From: JAGDZR01 sp049115695
Lineage (GTDB): Bacteria > Bacteroidota > Bacteroidia > Cytophagales > Cyclobacteriaceae
DNA: 64,000 nt
Reading direction: 5' to 3'
Assembly (NCBI GenBank): GCA_049115695.1
Contig: JAGDZR010000017.1
Coordinates: forward strand, 248,001-312,000
Part shown: positions 43,277 to 52,527 of the stretch, piece after piece
How the letters are laid out: every line of letters begins with the position of its first letter
Numbering within the stretch: the first letter of the stretch is position 1
Made by a program: the position numbers and the translations under genes
The notes under the pieces: generated by a model
Seen by the model: the letters and a program-made list of their open reading frames with translations, nothing else
Database searches by the model: none
What the model was told of the DNA's origin: nothing

Positions 43277-45883
43277 ATGAAAAGCCTACACAATCTGTCG
43301 ATACGACAAAAATTTGCTTTAGTAATCATACCACTGATCATTGTGCTGGTTTGCTTTGATTATTTCCAAATCAAGCACAATTATTTAGATCATAAGGATG
43401 CTACTCGTCTTAACAAGGCAATCACAATTGGAATCGAAATCAATCATGTGGTACACGAGATCCAAAAGGAAAGAGGTGCTACTTCCGGTTTTCTTGCGAA
43501 CGAGGGTGAAGATTTTGTTGAAAAACTGAACGCTCAGCGTGATAGGACTGATAGCACGCTTCAGGCATACTATAGCAATATTACTGCTCCGGATCTTGAG
43601 GATTTGAGGTCACTCCATGAAGAGGATATCAACTTCCTAAAGGAGGCATTTGATGCTTTGATTGGATTGAGAGCTACGATTGACAATCATTCAGTGACTG
43701 CTGGTCAGGCGATAGCACAATTTTCTCAAATCAATGAGATTGCGCTGAATACTGTCAATCTCCTGATCAATGAAACACGAGACAGAGCTGTAGCACAGCA
43801 AGTTCATGCAATTATTTATTTCCTTAAGAGTAAAGAGCTTGCCAGTATAGAGCGAGCAATTGGTACACAGGCATTTTCAATGAATCATCTTGGGTTTGAT
43901 ATGTATCATCAAGTGGCTGACCTGGTAGCCTCTCAGGATTCATATATCGATGCTTTTTTGACGATTACCAATGAAGAATCTAAAAAATATTACAACGAAG
44001 TTGTACAGGGGCAGGCTGTAGCTGAGGTTGATAGATTGAGAACTGTGTTGTTTGAGAATGATGTACTGGTAGATGATCCTAATTACTGGTATGATGTGAT
44101 TACACAAAAAATCAATCTGTTGAAAAATGTTGAAGACTTTATGTCTGAGCGGATTCACAACTATACTGAAACGTTAGCTGCAGATTCCAACAGAGACTTT
44201 TGGATGTTTCTGATCATTGATATTGTGATCAGTATTTTGGATTTGATGTTGATGGGTTACATTGTTGCGCATTTTATTGGCAACATCCGTACACTTAAAG
44301 AATTCACCGAGCAGTATTCGGAGGGCGATTTGAATCATAAAGTCAAGATTGACTCAACTGATGAGATCGGACAGTATGCCAACACATTCAACAATATGTT
44401 GGATGAAATAAATACCACTCATCAGGCACTCAAAAAGGAAAGAGATCAAGCAGAATTCCTTTACGAGAATATTTATAAGCAATCAGAAGTTGTTTTTGAG
44501 CATGTACAACAAGGAATTTTCTTGCTTGATGCCGACTATAAGATATCCACGCTGTATTCAAAGGCGATGGAAGATATTTTTGACAATACGAATATCGGAG
44601 GTGAGAGCTTTGTCAATTTCATGCGTCCAAGGGTAATTCCTCGTGATCTTGAAGCGCTTGAGATGTTCATTATGCATTTATTCAATGTTGAAATTGAGGA
44701 AGATGTTGTGAACCAGCTAAATCCTGTAGAGCAGGTGAAAATCTTCACTGAAAAGGATAACGTAGTTACGACGAAATATATAAGGATTCAATTTACGCGA
44801 ATTCAGCGTGGAGACGAGATCCAGAATATTATGGTAACTGTACTCGATGAAACGGAATCAATATTGCTTCAGAAGCACATTGAAGAGGCAGAAGAGAAGA
44901 AGAAGATGGAGACCGAGCAGATGCTTAGTATCTTGAAAATTGATCCGTCAATCCTTCGAGGGTTTTTGCACAATACCAGAAAGATATTGAAAGGTATTTC
45001 AGAGCGATATGAGCAGGATGATAAAAGTGATTTTTCAGAATTGCTAACGTTCACTTTCCAGACAGTTCATAATTTGAAGGGTAATAGCTCGGCTATAGGA
45101 TTGCAACTGGTCACGGACAAGTTTCATGATATAGAGGAGTCCATCACGCGAATAAGAAATAAGGAGATTAAAGGAAACGACTTCCTGAAAATCCTATATG
45201 AGATCAATGAGATTGATCAAATATTAATGGGTATGACAGATATGCTGAAGAAAGTAGCATCTGTTTACAAGAAGTTCTCGACAGAAGGAGAGATTGATTC
45301 AGATATCAATATCATCAGCTCATTGGAACGAGGACTTTACCTAATGAGTGAAGATAGCGGTAAGAGTATAGAGTTCATTTTTGAAAATGAAAATGATCTA
45401 ACAATACCTGATGCTTACAAGGATCCGATCAAGGACGTTATGATACAGCTTATTCGTAACTCCATTGCACACGGAATAGAAACACCACACGAAAGAACCG
45501 AAGCTGACAAACCAGTACAGGGAAGTATAAAGATCTCGTTAGAGCAAGGTAAAGCTGATAAAAAAATGGTTATTTCTTACCGAGATGATGGTAAGGGACT
45601 AGACCTTGAAGCTATTAAGGCTAAAGCACTCGAGAAAAAACTCATCACACCGTCTAAAGCAGAAAGATTGGATAGAGCGGGAGTAATGGATTTAATTTTC
45701 ATGGATGGATTTTCTTCTGCTGAAGAGGTCGATGAGATTGCTGGTCGTGGACAGGGAATGAGTCTTGTAAAAACTATTCTTAAGGAATTGGATGGGGATT
45801 ACACGATCGACTCTGAAACGGGCAAGTACTTTGAGCTAGTGTTCAAGTTACCCTTTATTAAACTCGATAACCTCGAAGAGTAA
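43277..45883 (+). CDS. NIT-HAMP-PAS-Hpt histidine kinase with CheA-type ATPase domain
   Basis: 868 residues. Layout: membrane segment (about 11-30), an extracytoplasmic nitrate/nitrite-sensing (NIT) domain (about 50-290, IQKERGATSGFLANEGED), a second membrane segment (about 310-332), HAMP (about 333-385), PAS (about 400-510), then an Hpt-type domain with His598 in VHNLKGNSSAIG and a CheA-like HATPase (about 680-865: IQLIRNSIAHGIETPHER, YRDDGKGLDLEAIKAKALEKKLI, GRGQGMSLVKTILKELDG). It lacks the P3 dimer and CheW-like P5 domains of true CheA, so it is a membrane sensor with CheA chemistry. The stop overlaps the next start by one base. Confidence 0.86.
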   Translation: MKSLHNLSIRQKFALVIIPLIIVLVCFDYFQIKHNYLDHKDATRLNKAITIGIEINHVVHEIQKERGATSGFLANEGEDFVEKLNAQRDRTDSTLQAYYSNITAPDLEDLRSLHEEDINFLKEAFDALIGLRATIDNHSVTAGQAIAQFSQINEIALNTVNLLINETRDRAVAQQVHAIIYFLKSKELASIERAIGTQAFSMNHLGFDMYHQVADLVASQDSYIDAFLTITNEESKKYYNEVVQGQAVAEVDRLRTVLFENDVLVDDPNYWYDVITQKINLLKNVEDFMSERIHNYTETLAADSNRDFWMFLIIDIVISILDLMLMGYIVAHFIGNIRTLKEFTEQYSEGDLNHKVKIDSTDEIGQYANTFNNMLDEINTTHQALKKERDQAEFLYENIYKQSEVVFEHVQQGIFLLDADYKISTLYSKAMEDIFDNTNIGGESFVNFMRPRVIPRDLEALEMFIMHLFNVEIEEDVVNQLNPVEQVKIFTEKDNVVTTKYIRIQFTRIQRGDEIQNIMVTVLDETESILLQKHIEEAEEKKKMETEQMLSILKIDPSILRGFLHNTRKILKGISERYEQDDKSDFSELLTFTFQTVHNLKGNSSAIGLQLVTDKFHDIEESITRIRNKEIKGNDFLKILYEINEIDQILMGMTDMLKKVASVYKKFSTEGEIDSDINIISSLERGLYLMSEDSGKSIEFIFENENDLTIPDAYKDPIKDVMIQLIRNSIAHGIETPHERTEADKPVQGSIKISLEQGKADKKMVISYRDDGKGLDLEAIKAKALEKKLITPSKAERLDRAGVMDLIFMDGFSSAEEVDEIAGRGQGMSLVKTILKELDGDYTIDSETGKYFELVFKLPFIKLDNLEE

Positions 45884-46245
45884 TGAGACTATTGATTGTT
45901 GATGACTCGTCCATAATGCGACGAACAATTGAGAAAAACCTTGTTGAATACGACTTGGAAATCATTGGCACAGCTGCCAATGGACGTGAAGCACTTGAAA
46001 TTGTGGCGCGTGAAAAACCGGATGTGATCACGTTGGATATTACCATGCCGGAGATGGATGGAATATCCTGCCTTACTGAAATCATGAAAATTCACCCCAC
46101 TGCAAAAGTGATGATGATTACAGCCTTATCAGATAAACTGACAGGTCTGCAAGCTTTATCCAAAGGCGCCAGAGGGTTCCTTTATAAGCCAGTGAGCGCA
46201 GAAGATCTTGCAAGGGCTTTTGATAAACTGCTTAAAAGAAACTAA
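45883..46245 (+). CDS. CheY-like single-domain response regulator
   Basis: 120 residues, a lone receiver domain. Acidic pair Asp7-Asp8, phosphoacceptor Asp52 (TLDITMPEMDG), Thr80 and Lys102 (LYKPVS) are all in place. There is no output domain. It starts on the last base of the kinase stop codon (TAATG), so it is translationally coupled and is the obvious phosphate acceptor of the kinase. Confidence 0.92.
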   Translation: MRLLIVDDSSIMRRTIEKNLVEYDLEIIGTAANGREALEIVAREKPDVITLDITMPEMDGISCLTEIMKIHPTAKVMMITALSDKLTGLQALSKGARGFLYKPVSAEDLARAFDKLLKRN

Positions 46246-46247
46246 AC

Positions 46248-46715
46248 ATGGCTGCCAACAAGGAGGAGTTTGAAACCACGTGCCAGTTGTTCGTTAATTC
46301 GGTTAGCAACTATTTCAAACATCTCACTGAAATAGAGTCGAAAACTAATGTTCCTTATTTGAAGAATCCCGATGATGTAATACTCAAGGACTTCACAGGA
46401 ATGATTGGTATCTCAGGATCACGTAAGGGCTTTGTATACATTTCCGGCGATAAGGACATGTACACCGAACTGATCAAGATATTCATTGGAATCGATGACC
46501 CATCAAGTGAAGATATTTTGGACATGGCTGGTGAAATATCTAACGTAGTGGCAGGTACCGTAAGAGCCAGTTATGGCAATAATTTTATGATTTCAGTGCC
46601 AATAGTTTTTCAAGGCAAACCAGACACACTTCAGTTCCCTAAGACTGTAGGGGTATATGTGATTCCGGTAGAGTGGAAAGGGCATGAAGCATTTGTGGTA
46701 ATAGGCCTTGAATAA
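46248..46715 (+). CDS. CheX-like phosphatase
   Basis: 155 residues of the CheC/CheX/FliY family. The catalytic E-x-x-N pair is Glu96 and Asn99 in DMAGEISNVVAGTVRA. Only one such motif is present, as in CheX. The family dephosphorylates CheY-P. The start is two nt after the receiver stop, so it probably turns off the CheY-like protein encoded just before it. No flagellar or chemoreceptor genes are in the window. Confidence 0.88.
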   Translation: MAANKEEFETTCQLFVNSVSNYFKHLTEIESKTNVPYLKNPDDVILKDFTGMIGISGSRKGFVYISGDKDMYTELIKIFIGIDDPSSEDILDMAGEISNVVAGTVRASYGNNFMISVPIVFQGKPDTLQFPKTVGVYVIPVEWKGHEAFVVIGLE

Positions 46716-46778
46716 TCAGTCACCATACAGAATTATTAAACCAATGCACACAAACTTCGTTTGATTTTAGATATACGT

Positions 46779-47594
46779 ATGTTAACTTCAGTTTTAACAA
46801 AGGATCAACAATCAGTTTTAAGGAGAACTCAATCAGAGAACGTGCAGATAGAAGACGTTGCAAAAAAGAATTATTTCAGTCAGTTTCCTGATGAAGAAAC
46901 GTTAAGGCAGAGCCTGTCAAACTCTTTTATCATTAATTGGCCGATGAGTAAGTCGGTTGGTGGAGATGGATATTGGGCATATGAGAAGGATGATATCATT
47001 TACCTGGTAGTTTATGATTGCATGGGACATGGTCACTTAGCTAGCATGGCCACCAGGATATATACCAATTCACTTACCAAAGTGATTGTTGAGAATGAAC
47101 GAACTATTCCAGGTTCGATTTTGAGATGTGTTCATGAGGAAATTGCCAGCAAATACGGCAAAAAGCAAAATACGCATCTAAAAACTGGTGCTGATGCCGG
47201 GGTTGTGAAAATCGACAGGAAAAATAAGAAGCTCGAGTTTGCTGGAGCAAAAATGGACTTGTGGATGGTAAAAAATGGCGTCTACGAAGTGCTGAAGGCT
47301 GACAGGATGCAGGTGGGTGAGTTTTTTGATTATTACCATGAGTACAATACACACGAAATAGATCTAACCGAGCATGCAGGTACCAAGTTTTACCTTTCCA
47401 GTGATGGTGTGAAGGATCTGATAGGGGGTCCTGATGATAAGAAGCTTGGAAAAGTAAATCTGACCAATTTATTGGAGCGAAATGCAGATTTGGCAATGGC
47501 TGAGCAAAAAGAAATATTTATTAGCTACTTTCAGAATTGGATGGGGTCAAATGAGCAATTCGACGATGTGCTCATGGTTGGGTTTGAGCTTTAA
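46779..47594 (+). CDS. SpoIIE-type PP2C serine phosphatase
   Basis: 271 residues from the ATG at 46779; a TTG at 46761 would add six. PP2C metal-site motifs are present: SVGGDGYWAY (Asp63), VYDCMGHGHLASM (Asp80), and the C-terminal SSDGVKDLIGG and NEQFDDVLMVGFEL. No sensor or membrane domain is attached. Other SpoIIE-type phosphatases dephosphorylate anti-sigma antagonists or similar serine-phosphorylated partners. Its position 63 bp behind the CheX gene makes it the likely output of the phosphorelay. Confidence 0.88.
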   Translation: MLTSVLTKDQQSVLRRTQSENVQIEDVAKKNYFSQFPDEETLRQSLSNSFIINWPMSKSVGGDGYWAYEKDDIIYLVVYDCMGHGHLASMATRIYTNSLTKVIVENERTIPGSILRCVHEEIASKYGKKQNTHLKTGADAGVVKIDRKNKKLEFAGAKMDLWMVKNGVYEVLKADRMQVGEFFDYYHEYNTHEIDLTEHAGTKFYLSSDGVKDLIGGPDDKKLGKVNLTNLLERNADLAMAEQKEIFISYFQNWMGSNEQFDDVLMVGFEL

Positions 47595-47642
47595 AATGCT
47601 TGAAGCGTCCGGTCAGGACGAATCATTTTACACTTACAAACG

Positions 47643-47673
47643 TTAGGGAATTAGCAGCAAAGAATTAGCTTTG
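47643..47673 (+). promoter_or_regulatory. candidate ssrA promoter
   Basis: TAGCTTTG at 47666-47673 matches the Bacteroidota -7 consensus TAnnTTTG. The -33 position has only TTA (47643-47645, 20 nt away). The transcript would start about 30 nt before the mature tmRNA 5' end. Confidence 0.4.
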
Positions 47674-47712
47674 CCGGCCACTTAGCCTCGGCTAAAGATT
47701 GGAATAATGAAT

Positions 47713-48112
47713 GGGGTCGACTGGAATCGACAGGAAGTGCAAGGGTTGTACTTGCATGTCGGGTGGTGAGCGTACATCCGTGATCAATGCGTTCGAATTA
47801 TAATTGGCGAAGAATCTTACGCCATGGCTGCCTAATCTAACTTTTGTTGGATAATAGGCTTAATCGGTTGAGCCTCTAGCGAGGTTCCCGGGTCACATCT
47901 CTCCATGCTCTCGTCTTTAGGGTAGGATCAAGAGGTGTCATTTTTAAAGACTAGTTGTTGGGAGGTTACTAACCAGCAGCGAAACTCTAGTGACTGGTAG
48001 AAAAGGTAGGGTGTTATTCCTCAGCCCTTCTACGAGATCAAATGAATAACTAAGCATGTAGAGGGTCCAATGTTTCCTTCTCTGGACGCGGGTTCGAATC
48101 CCGCCGACTCCA
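47713..48112 (+). ncRNA. ssrA: transfer-messenger RNA (tmRNA)
   Basis: The 5' end GGGGTCG pairs with CGACTCC (48105-48111) to form the acceptor stem, and the T-arm GGTTCGAATCC is at 48091-48101. The tag reading frame starts near 47806 and reads GGC GAA GAA TCT TAC GCC ATG GCT GCC TAA, giving GEESYAMAA, a typical Bacteroidota proteolysis tag. The CCA end is not encoded (the sequence reads CACT). It rescues stalled ribosomes with SmpB. The 3' end is a common integration site for mobile elements, and an integrase remnant follows. A terminator is 24 nt downstream. Confidence 0.95.
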
Positions 48113-48135
48113 CTTAGTGATGATCAAATCACACC

Positions 48136-48170
48136 AAAACCCTTCATACGAAATGTATGGAGGGTTTTTT
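48136..48170 (+). terminator. Rho-independent terminator of ssrA
   Basis: A 14-bp stem (48136-48149 with 48155-48168, one wobble) with a 5-nt loop runs into six T residues. Confidence 0.88.
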
Positions 48171-48220
48171 GTTTGTGAACACGCCAAAATATTCATTCAA
48201 ATTCATAAATTAGGTGCGTG

Positions 48221-48260
48221 ATTCGGTGCGTGTTTTGTGAAATTAAAACACGCACCGAAT
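48221..48260. repeat. perfect 16-bp inverted repeat beside ssrA
   Basis: ATTCGGTGCGTGTTTT (48221-48236) and AAAACACGCACCGAAT (48245-48260) are exact reverse complements around an 8-nt spacer. A further direct copy of GGTGCGTG starts at 48213. No coding gene covers it. It lies between the tmRNA and the integrase remnant, where arm-type integrase sites are expected. Confidence 0.85.
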
Positions 48261-48371
48261 AGATTGTAAGTCATTGATATACAGTAATATATAATGATAT
48301 AAATTCTGTATTTTGATGGTATTTCATGTCATTTTTGACTAAATTATATTATTAAATAATATAAAACGGCC

Positions 48372-48636
48372 ATGGATCACACCTTTAGCCTCCTCTTTTT
48401 TTTGAAAAAGGATAATCGCATTACTGGCACTAAATCGCCTATTTTTTTAAGAATTACTGTAAATGGTAAACGAGTTGAGCAATCAGTCAAACGTTCAATT
48501 GAGCACGAAAGATGGGATACTAAGGCGGGTAGGGTTAAGGGAAATGGAGCAGAGACGTTGGGTAATAAATAACCAGCTCCTCAGAATGAGATTGAAAGCG
48601 GACAAAATTTGTGACATGCTACAAGATGAAGGTTAG
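48372..48636 (+). pseudogene. decayed tyrosine integrase (N-terminal arm-binding part)
   Basis: The first 66 codons (MDHTFSLLFFLKKDN, PIFLRITVNGKRVEQSVKRS, WDTKAGRVKGNG) match the N-terminal arm DNA-binding domain of Bacteroidota tyrosine recombinases. A stop then occurs at 48572. The reading continues in another frame (INNQLLRMRLKADK, CDMLQDEG), which resembles the segment that normally follows, until TAG at 48636. The catalytic domain is absent, so the gene is frameshifted and truncated. An element once integrated at ssrA probably left it. Confidence 0.78.
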
Positions 48637-49004
48637 TTCATTTCAGCGTAGCAACCAAAAGCGTTACCAGGGCAAGGGAACAGATCAGGATCTAGCAAAT
48701 TTTATTAGACTATCAAGTGAGCTTCTATCGGCCTCTTTCAACGCCTTTAGATATTCTGACCTGGAGTCACTTCCATTACTCAAGTCATGACAAAAAGAAG
48801 TATAATGTAAGGGTATAACCTGACAAAATAATCTTGATGAGTTCCAATTAGTATACAATTCACGACTGATTTGGAAAAAAGTTAGGGAGTCAATTACGCC
48901 AAGAAAATGTAAAATGTTCGGTTACTTATCAATAAAAAACACATAACTGTTTTGTTGTCAATGTGTAATTTTGAAGGTGTGAGTTTCACTGATTTCACAA
49001 ATCA
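48637..49004. other. non-coding remnant region after the integrase fragment
   Basis: AT-rich, without an open frame over 60 codons. One 54-codon frame at 48626-48790 (MKVSSFQRSNQKRYQGKGTD) has no recognisable homologue and is probably chance. No second copy of the ssrA 3' end is seen that could mark the far attachment site. Confidence 0.55.
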
Positions 49005-49041
49005 ATAAAAAAAACCGATCGCAGCGCTGCGATCGGTTTTT
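49005..49041 (-). terminator. terminator of the BNR-repeat protein gene
   Basis: ACCGATCGCAGC and GCTGCGATCGGT are perfect complements centred at 49025/49026. On the minus strand the hairpin ends in a T run (A8 on the plus strand, about 49007-49014). It lies 22 bp after the stop codon. Confidence 0.85.
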
Positions 49042-49062
49042 CAATGAAATGAATTGAGATTT

Positions 49063-52000
49063 TTAATAATCAGAAAGAGTTTGTCCCTCAATCCAGGGAG
49101 CTCCGGCATCTTTGAGTGCTTTTTCTAAAGCTGGAAACGTGCGCTCGGAAATCTCCACAATGGCAGTTTTGATTGACTTTAGCTGGGTCCTGGCGAGTGC
49201 GATGTTTTCCTTGTGCATATCAGTAGGTCCATACGTACTCCTCAATCCTCTCATACCAACAGATAGCCTCGATCCAGGTGTGGGGTCGTTTTCTACGCCC
49301 ACGCGATCTTTTTCTTCGCTTCCGTCCAATTGCTCCGAAAGCTCCAATAATTGCTGTTTTGTCTCTGCGATTTTGGTGATTAAATCTGGCGCATCCTTGC
49401 TCATTCGATTGACTGCCGTTTGCATGGCCTTGATCAATTTCAGGCTGCTTGATAGAACAGCGTCAGTAGCAGATATTTCTTGCTGTAGTGCTTGCACCTC
49501 AGCTGTAATTGCTTCGATTTCATCAAAAGAAGCCCCGTCAAGCGCACCTTTTCTCAATGGCACTATTTTGAATTCCTGTGGCCCTGACAGATCAGTTACC
49601 ACGCCATCCACCACTTTGGACAGTGTGACACTGTAGGTACCCGGAACAGCTTTCATTCCGCCGCGTCTACGACCGCCACGCCCACTTCTTTCTTCCAGCC
49701 GCACGATGTTTTTGGAAGCGACACTCAGGTTCCAGTTAACACGATTGAAGCCATCAGCGTTTTTACCATTGACGCGATTTACGACATTGCCATCTGCATC
49801 TTTGATCGTCAAAACGATCTTAGGTTCCTCTTGCCTTTCTTCTGCTTCGAGTGCATCCCATCCTGGAAATGGGACATCCTGATTTTGCTTAATCAATGCT
49901 TTTTCTTTTTCAGATCTGGCATCTTTGAGCGTACCGATCTTTTCCTTTAGGTGATATGTAAATACCGCACCGAAAGGAGGGTTGTCAGCTACATACTTTG
50001 CTCCTCCCTGAGAGCTTACAAGCGAACGCTGGTTGTACCAATAGGCGTCCTTAGTAGCGAATAATTTGGCTTCCTGATTGAGCGATTCGTCGGTGAGGTT
50101 TCTCAGTGGACTGATGTCATCAAGAATGAAGAAACTGCGACCAAATGAAGCTGCTACCAGGTCATTTTCTCGTCGTTGAATGGTGATATCCCGGAAGGAA
50201 ATCGTAGGTACGCCACCGGTTAGTTTTGTCCACTTGTTTCCTCCGTCATTGGTAAAAAGAATGCCAAATTCTGTGGCGGCAAAAATCAGATTTTTGTCCA
50301 CATGATCCTGTACGGTTCTCCATACCAAGTGTTTGGCTGGCATGCTTTCACTGATCAATTTCCAGGTACGACCAGCATCAGTACTTTTGATAAGATAGGG
50401 TTTGAAGTCACCGTATTTGTGATTGTCAAATGCAACATAGACCGTGCTTTCATCAAAAAGATCAGCACGAACGTCATTTACAAATGCAGTAGCTGGTAAC
50501 CCTTTGATGCTGCCAATTTCAGTCTTTCGCCAGCTGGTGCCCCCATCTTCAGTTACCTGGATGATGCCATCATCGGTTCCCGCATATACAAGGCCTTCCT
50601 TTAAAGGAGATTCTGCTAGTGAAGTGATCGTACTGTAATTAGACATTGCCCTTAGGTCCCAGGGATTATTCCAACTCTGAAGTCCACCCATGATAGGAAG
50701 CTTGATGCGTTCCTGACCTCTCGTAAGATCGCCCGATATGGCATCCCAACTGTCGCCACGGTTTTCTGATTTCCAGACCCGGTATGAACCAACGTAAAGT
50801 TTGGCAGGGTTGTGTGGACTTACCAAAATCGGTGCGTCCCAGTTGAAGCGCTCGTATGGTTCACCTTCTTTTGGCTGTGGCTGAATGAATACCTGATCAC
50901 CTGTAATCTGATCGATACGGTGAAGTCCACCACCTTGAGTTTCTGCGTAAGTGATGTTTGGGTTACCTGGCTCGATGGCCGATTGGTGACCATCTGCACC
51001 AAGTGTTTTCCACCAGTCAGCATTTCTGATACCGTGCTGATTGTCGGTGCGTGAAGGACCTCCGTGGGAGCCATTGTCTTGTGTGCCGCCATAGACATTG
51101 TAAAATGGCTCTGCATCATCCACCGCCAATTTGTAGTATTGTGTGATTGGCATGTTGTCGATGAATCTCCAGGTTTTTGTCCCATCTACTGATACGTAAA
51201 TGCCACCATCTGTTCCCATTAGCAGGTAATCTGGATTGGATTTGCTGAAGTTGAGTGAGTGACTGTCCGAGTGAACCCCTTCTCTTGGTAGAGGCTTGAA
51301 AGTTTTACCATGATCTTCTGTGAAAATCATGCTGTTATTGGCCATATACAGCGTGCCTTCAAAATGTGGTGAAGCGTACAACTCCTGGTAATAATGAGGA
51401 CCTGTTCCGCCCGATACTGCATTGGATTGCTTGGTCCAGGTTTTACCTCTGTTAGTAGACATGAAAACGCCTCCTTCTGTAAGGTCAAGTTCAATGGCAG
51501 CATAGAGTACGTCAGGGTTGTGAGGGGAAATGGCCAGGCCAATTTTACCCAGGTTCGATTTAGGGATGCCGGAAGAGAGTTTTTCCCAAGAGGCGCCACC
51601 GTCGGTGCTTCTGTGAAGTCCTGAACCAGGTCCACCACCCATGTACGCAGCGACAGTTCTGTGTCTTTGCCAGGTGGCTGCATAGATCCAATTAGGATCG
51701 CGAGGGTCGATGGCAATGTCCGTTACGCCTGTCCATACATTTCCACCCAGTACTTTGTTCCAGGATTTTCCACCGTCTGTGGTTTTGTACAATCCTCTTT
51801 CACCTCCGGAGGTCCATAATGGGCCCTGCACAGCTACCCAAACGACATCTGAATTGTCTGGATGTACGATAATCTTAGAAATGTGTTCAGAGGCTGGAAG
51901 CCCAACGTTGGTCCAGGAGGCTCCATCGTCTTCACTTTTGTAGATGCCATCTCCGAATCCTACATGGCGACCGCCAACGTTTTCACCAGTTCCCACCCAA

Positions 52001-52311
52001 ATGGTATGTGGGTTGTTGGGATCGATAGTGATGCAGCCGATGCTGTATACTTTTTGATCATCAAAAATGGGATCCCAGGTCATGCCGGCATTGGTTGTCT
52101 TCCAAACACCACCAGAAGCCACTGCTACGTACCAGATGTTTTCATTCTCAGGATGGATGGCAATATCACCAATTCGTCCTGAGGTAAATGCCGGGCCGAT
52201 ATTTCTTAGTTTGAGCCCCTTGACTGTCTTTTCATTGATCCCTGACTCCTGACCGTAAGTGGTCAGTGATAGTATCAGAATCAGATTGATAAGTAAAATC
52301 TTGATCTTCAT
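49063..52311 (-). CDS. secreted BNR/sortilin-like beta-propeller protein
   Basis: 1082 residues. A signal peptide (MKIKILLINLILILSLTTYGQ) is followed by many BNR/Asp-box repeats, S/T-x-D-x-G-x-T/S-W, such as TTNAGMTW, SEDDGASW, TTDGGKSW, STDGGASW, STNRGKTW and STDAGRTW. They build one or two propellers over the first 730 residues. A beta-rich region with Gly/Arg-rich GRGGRRRGGMK follows (about 885-895), and then a helical coiled C-terminus (about 935-1080). Proteins of this kind are annotated as sialidase- or Vps10-like, but the sialidase catalytic residues are not evident. Probably a surface or periplasmic protein of unknown function. Confidence 0.82.
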   Translation of the reverse strand: MKIKILLINLILILSLTTYGQESGINEKTVKGLKLRNIGPAFTSGRIGDIAIHPENENIWYVAVASGGVWKTTNAGMTWDPIFDDQKVYSIGCITIDPNNPHTIWVGTGENVGGRHVGFGDGIYKSEDDGASWTNVGLPASEHISKIIVHPDNSDVVWVAVQGPLWTSGGERGLYKTTDGGKSWNKVLGGNVWTGVTDIAIDPRDPNWIYAATWQRHRTVAAYMGGGPGSGLHRSTDGGASWEKLSSGIPKSNLGKIGLAISPHNPDVLYAAIELDLTEGGVFMSTNRGKTWTKQSNAVSGGTGPHYYQELYASPHFEGTLYMANNSMIFTEDHGKTFKPLPREGVHSDSHSLNFSKSNPDYLLMGTDGGIYVSVDGTKTWRFIDNMPITQYYKLAVDDAEPFYNVYGGTQDNGSHGGPSRTDNQHGIRNADWWKTLGADGHQSAIEPGNPNITYAETQGGGLHRIDQITGDQVFIQPQPKEGEPYERFNWDAPILVSPHNPAKLYVGSYRVWKSENRGDSWDAISGDLTRGQERIKLPIMGGLQSWNNPWDLRAMSNYSTITSLAESPLKEGLVYAGTDDGIIQVTEDGGTSWRKTEIGSIKGLPATAFVNDVRADLFDESTVYVAFDNHKYGDFKPYLIKSTDAGRTWKLISESMPAKHLVWRTVQDHVDKNLIFAATEFGILFTNDGGNKWTKLTGGVPTISFRDITIQRRENDLVAASFGRSFFILDDISPLRNLTDESLNQEAKLFATKDAYWYNQRSLVSSQGGAKYVADNPPFGAVFTYHLKEKIGTLKDARSEKEKALIKQNQDVPFPGWDALEAEERQEEPKIVLTIKDADGNVVNRVNGKNADGFNRVNWNLSVASKNIVRLEERSGRGGRRRGGMKAVPGTYSVTLSKVVDGVVTDLSGPQEFKIVPLRKGALDGASFDEIEAITAEVQALQQEISATDAVLSSSLKLIKAMQTAVNRMSKDAPDLITKIAETKQQLLELSEQLDGSEEKDRVGVENDPTPGSRLSVGMRGLRSTYGPTDMHKENIALARTQLKSIKTAIVEISERTFPALEKALKDAGAPWIEGQTLSDY

Positions 52312-52527
52312 ATTTTTAGGTTTATGAGGTCAAAATATTCAATAAGTCTGAGGGAATTTTGAAGAATCGGATGAGCGGTAAAGCACTTACTTAGGTCGTG
52401 CGATTGGATTTGTCCAATACTTAATATTAGGGTTGGGACAGCAGGGGTGATTAAATAAGATAGGTTGTGAATTATTGAATTAAAAAAAAGATTGCCAACC
52501 TAAACGATTCGCGCATCAAATTATGGT

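Noticed and set aside
43277..46715. chemotaxis operon
   Set aside because: CheA-like, CheY-like and CheX-like genes are present, but CheW, MCP, CheR, CheB and flagellar genes are missing and the kinase lacks the CheW-like domain.
48626..48790. 54-codon frame after the integrase fragment
   Set aside because: No homology or start signal, located in decayed mobile DNA; kept only as a note.
49112..49636. 174-codon plus-strand frame inside the BNR protein gene
   Set aside because: Antisense shadow with Ser/Cys-rich composition and no motif.
49063..52311. true sialidase
   Set aside because: Asp-box repeats are clear, but the Arg triad and catalytic Tyr/Glu of sialidases are not evident.
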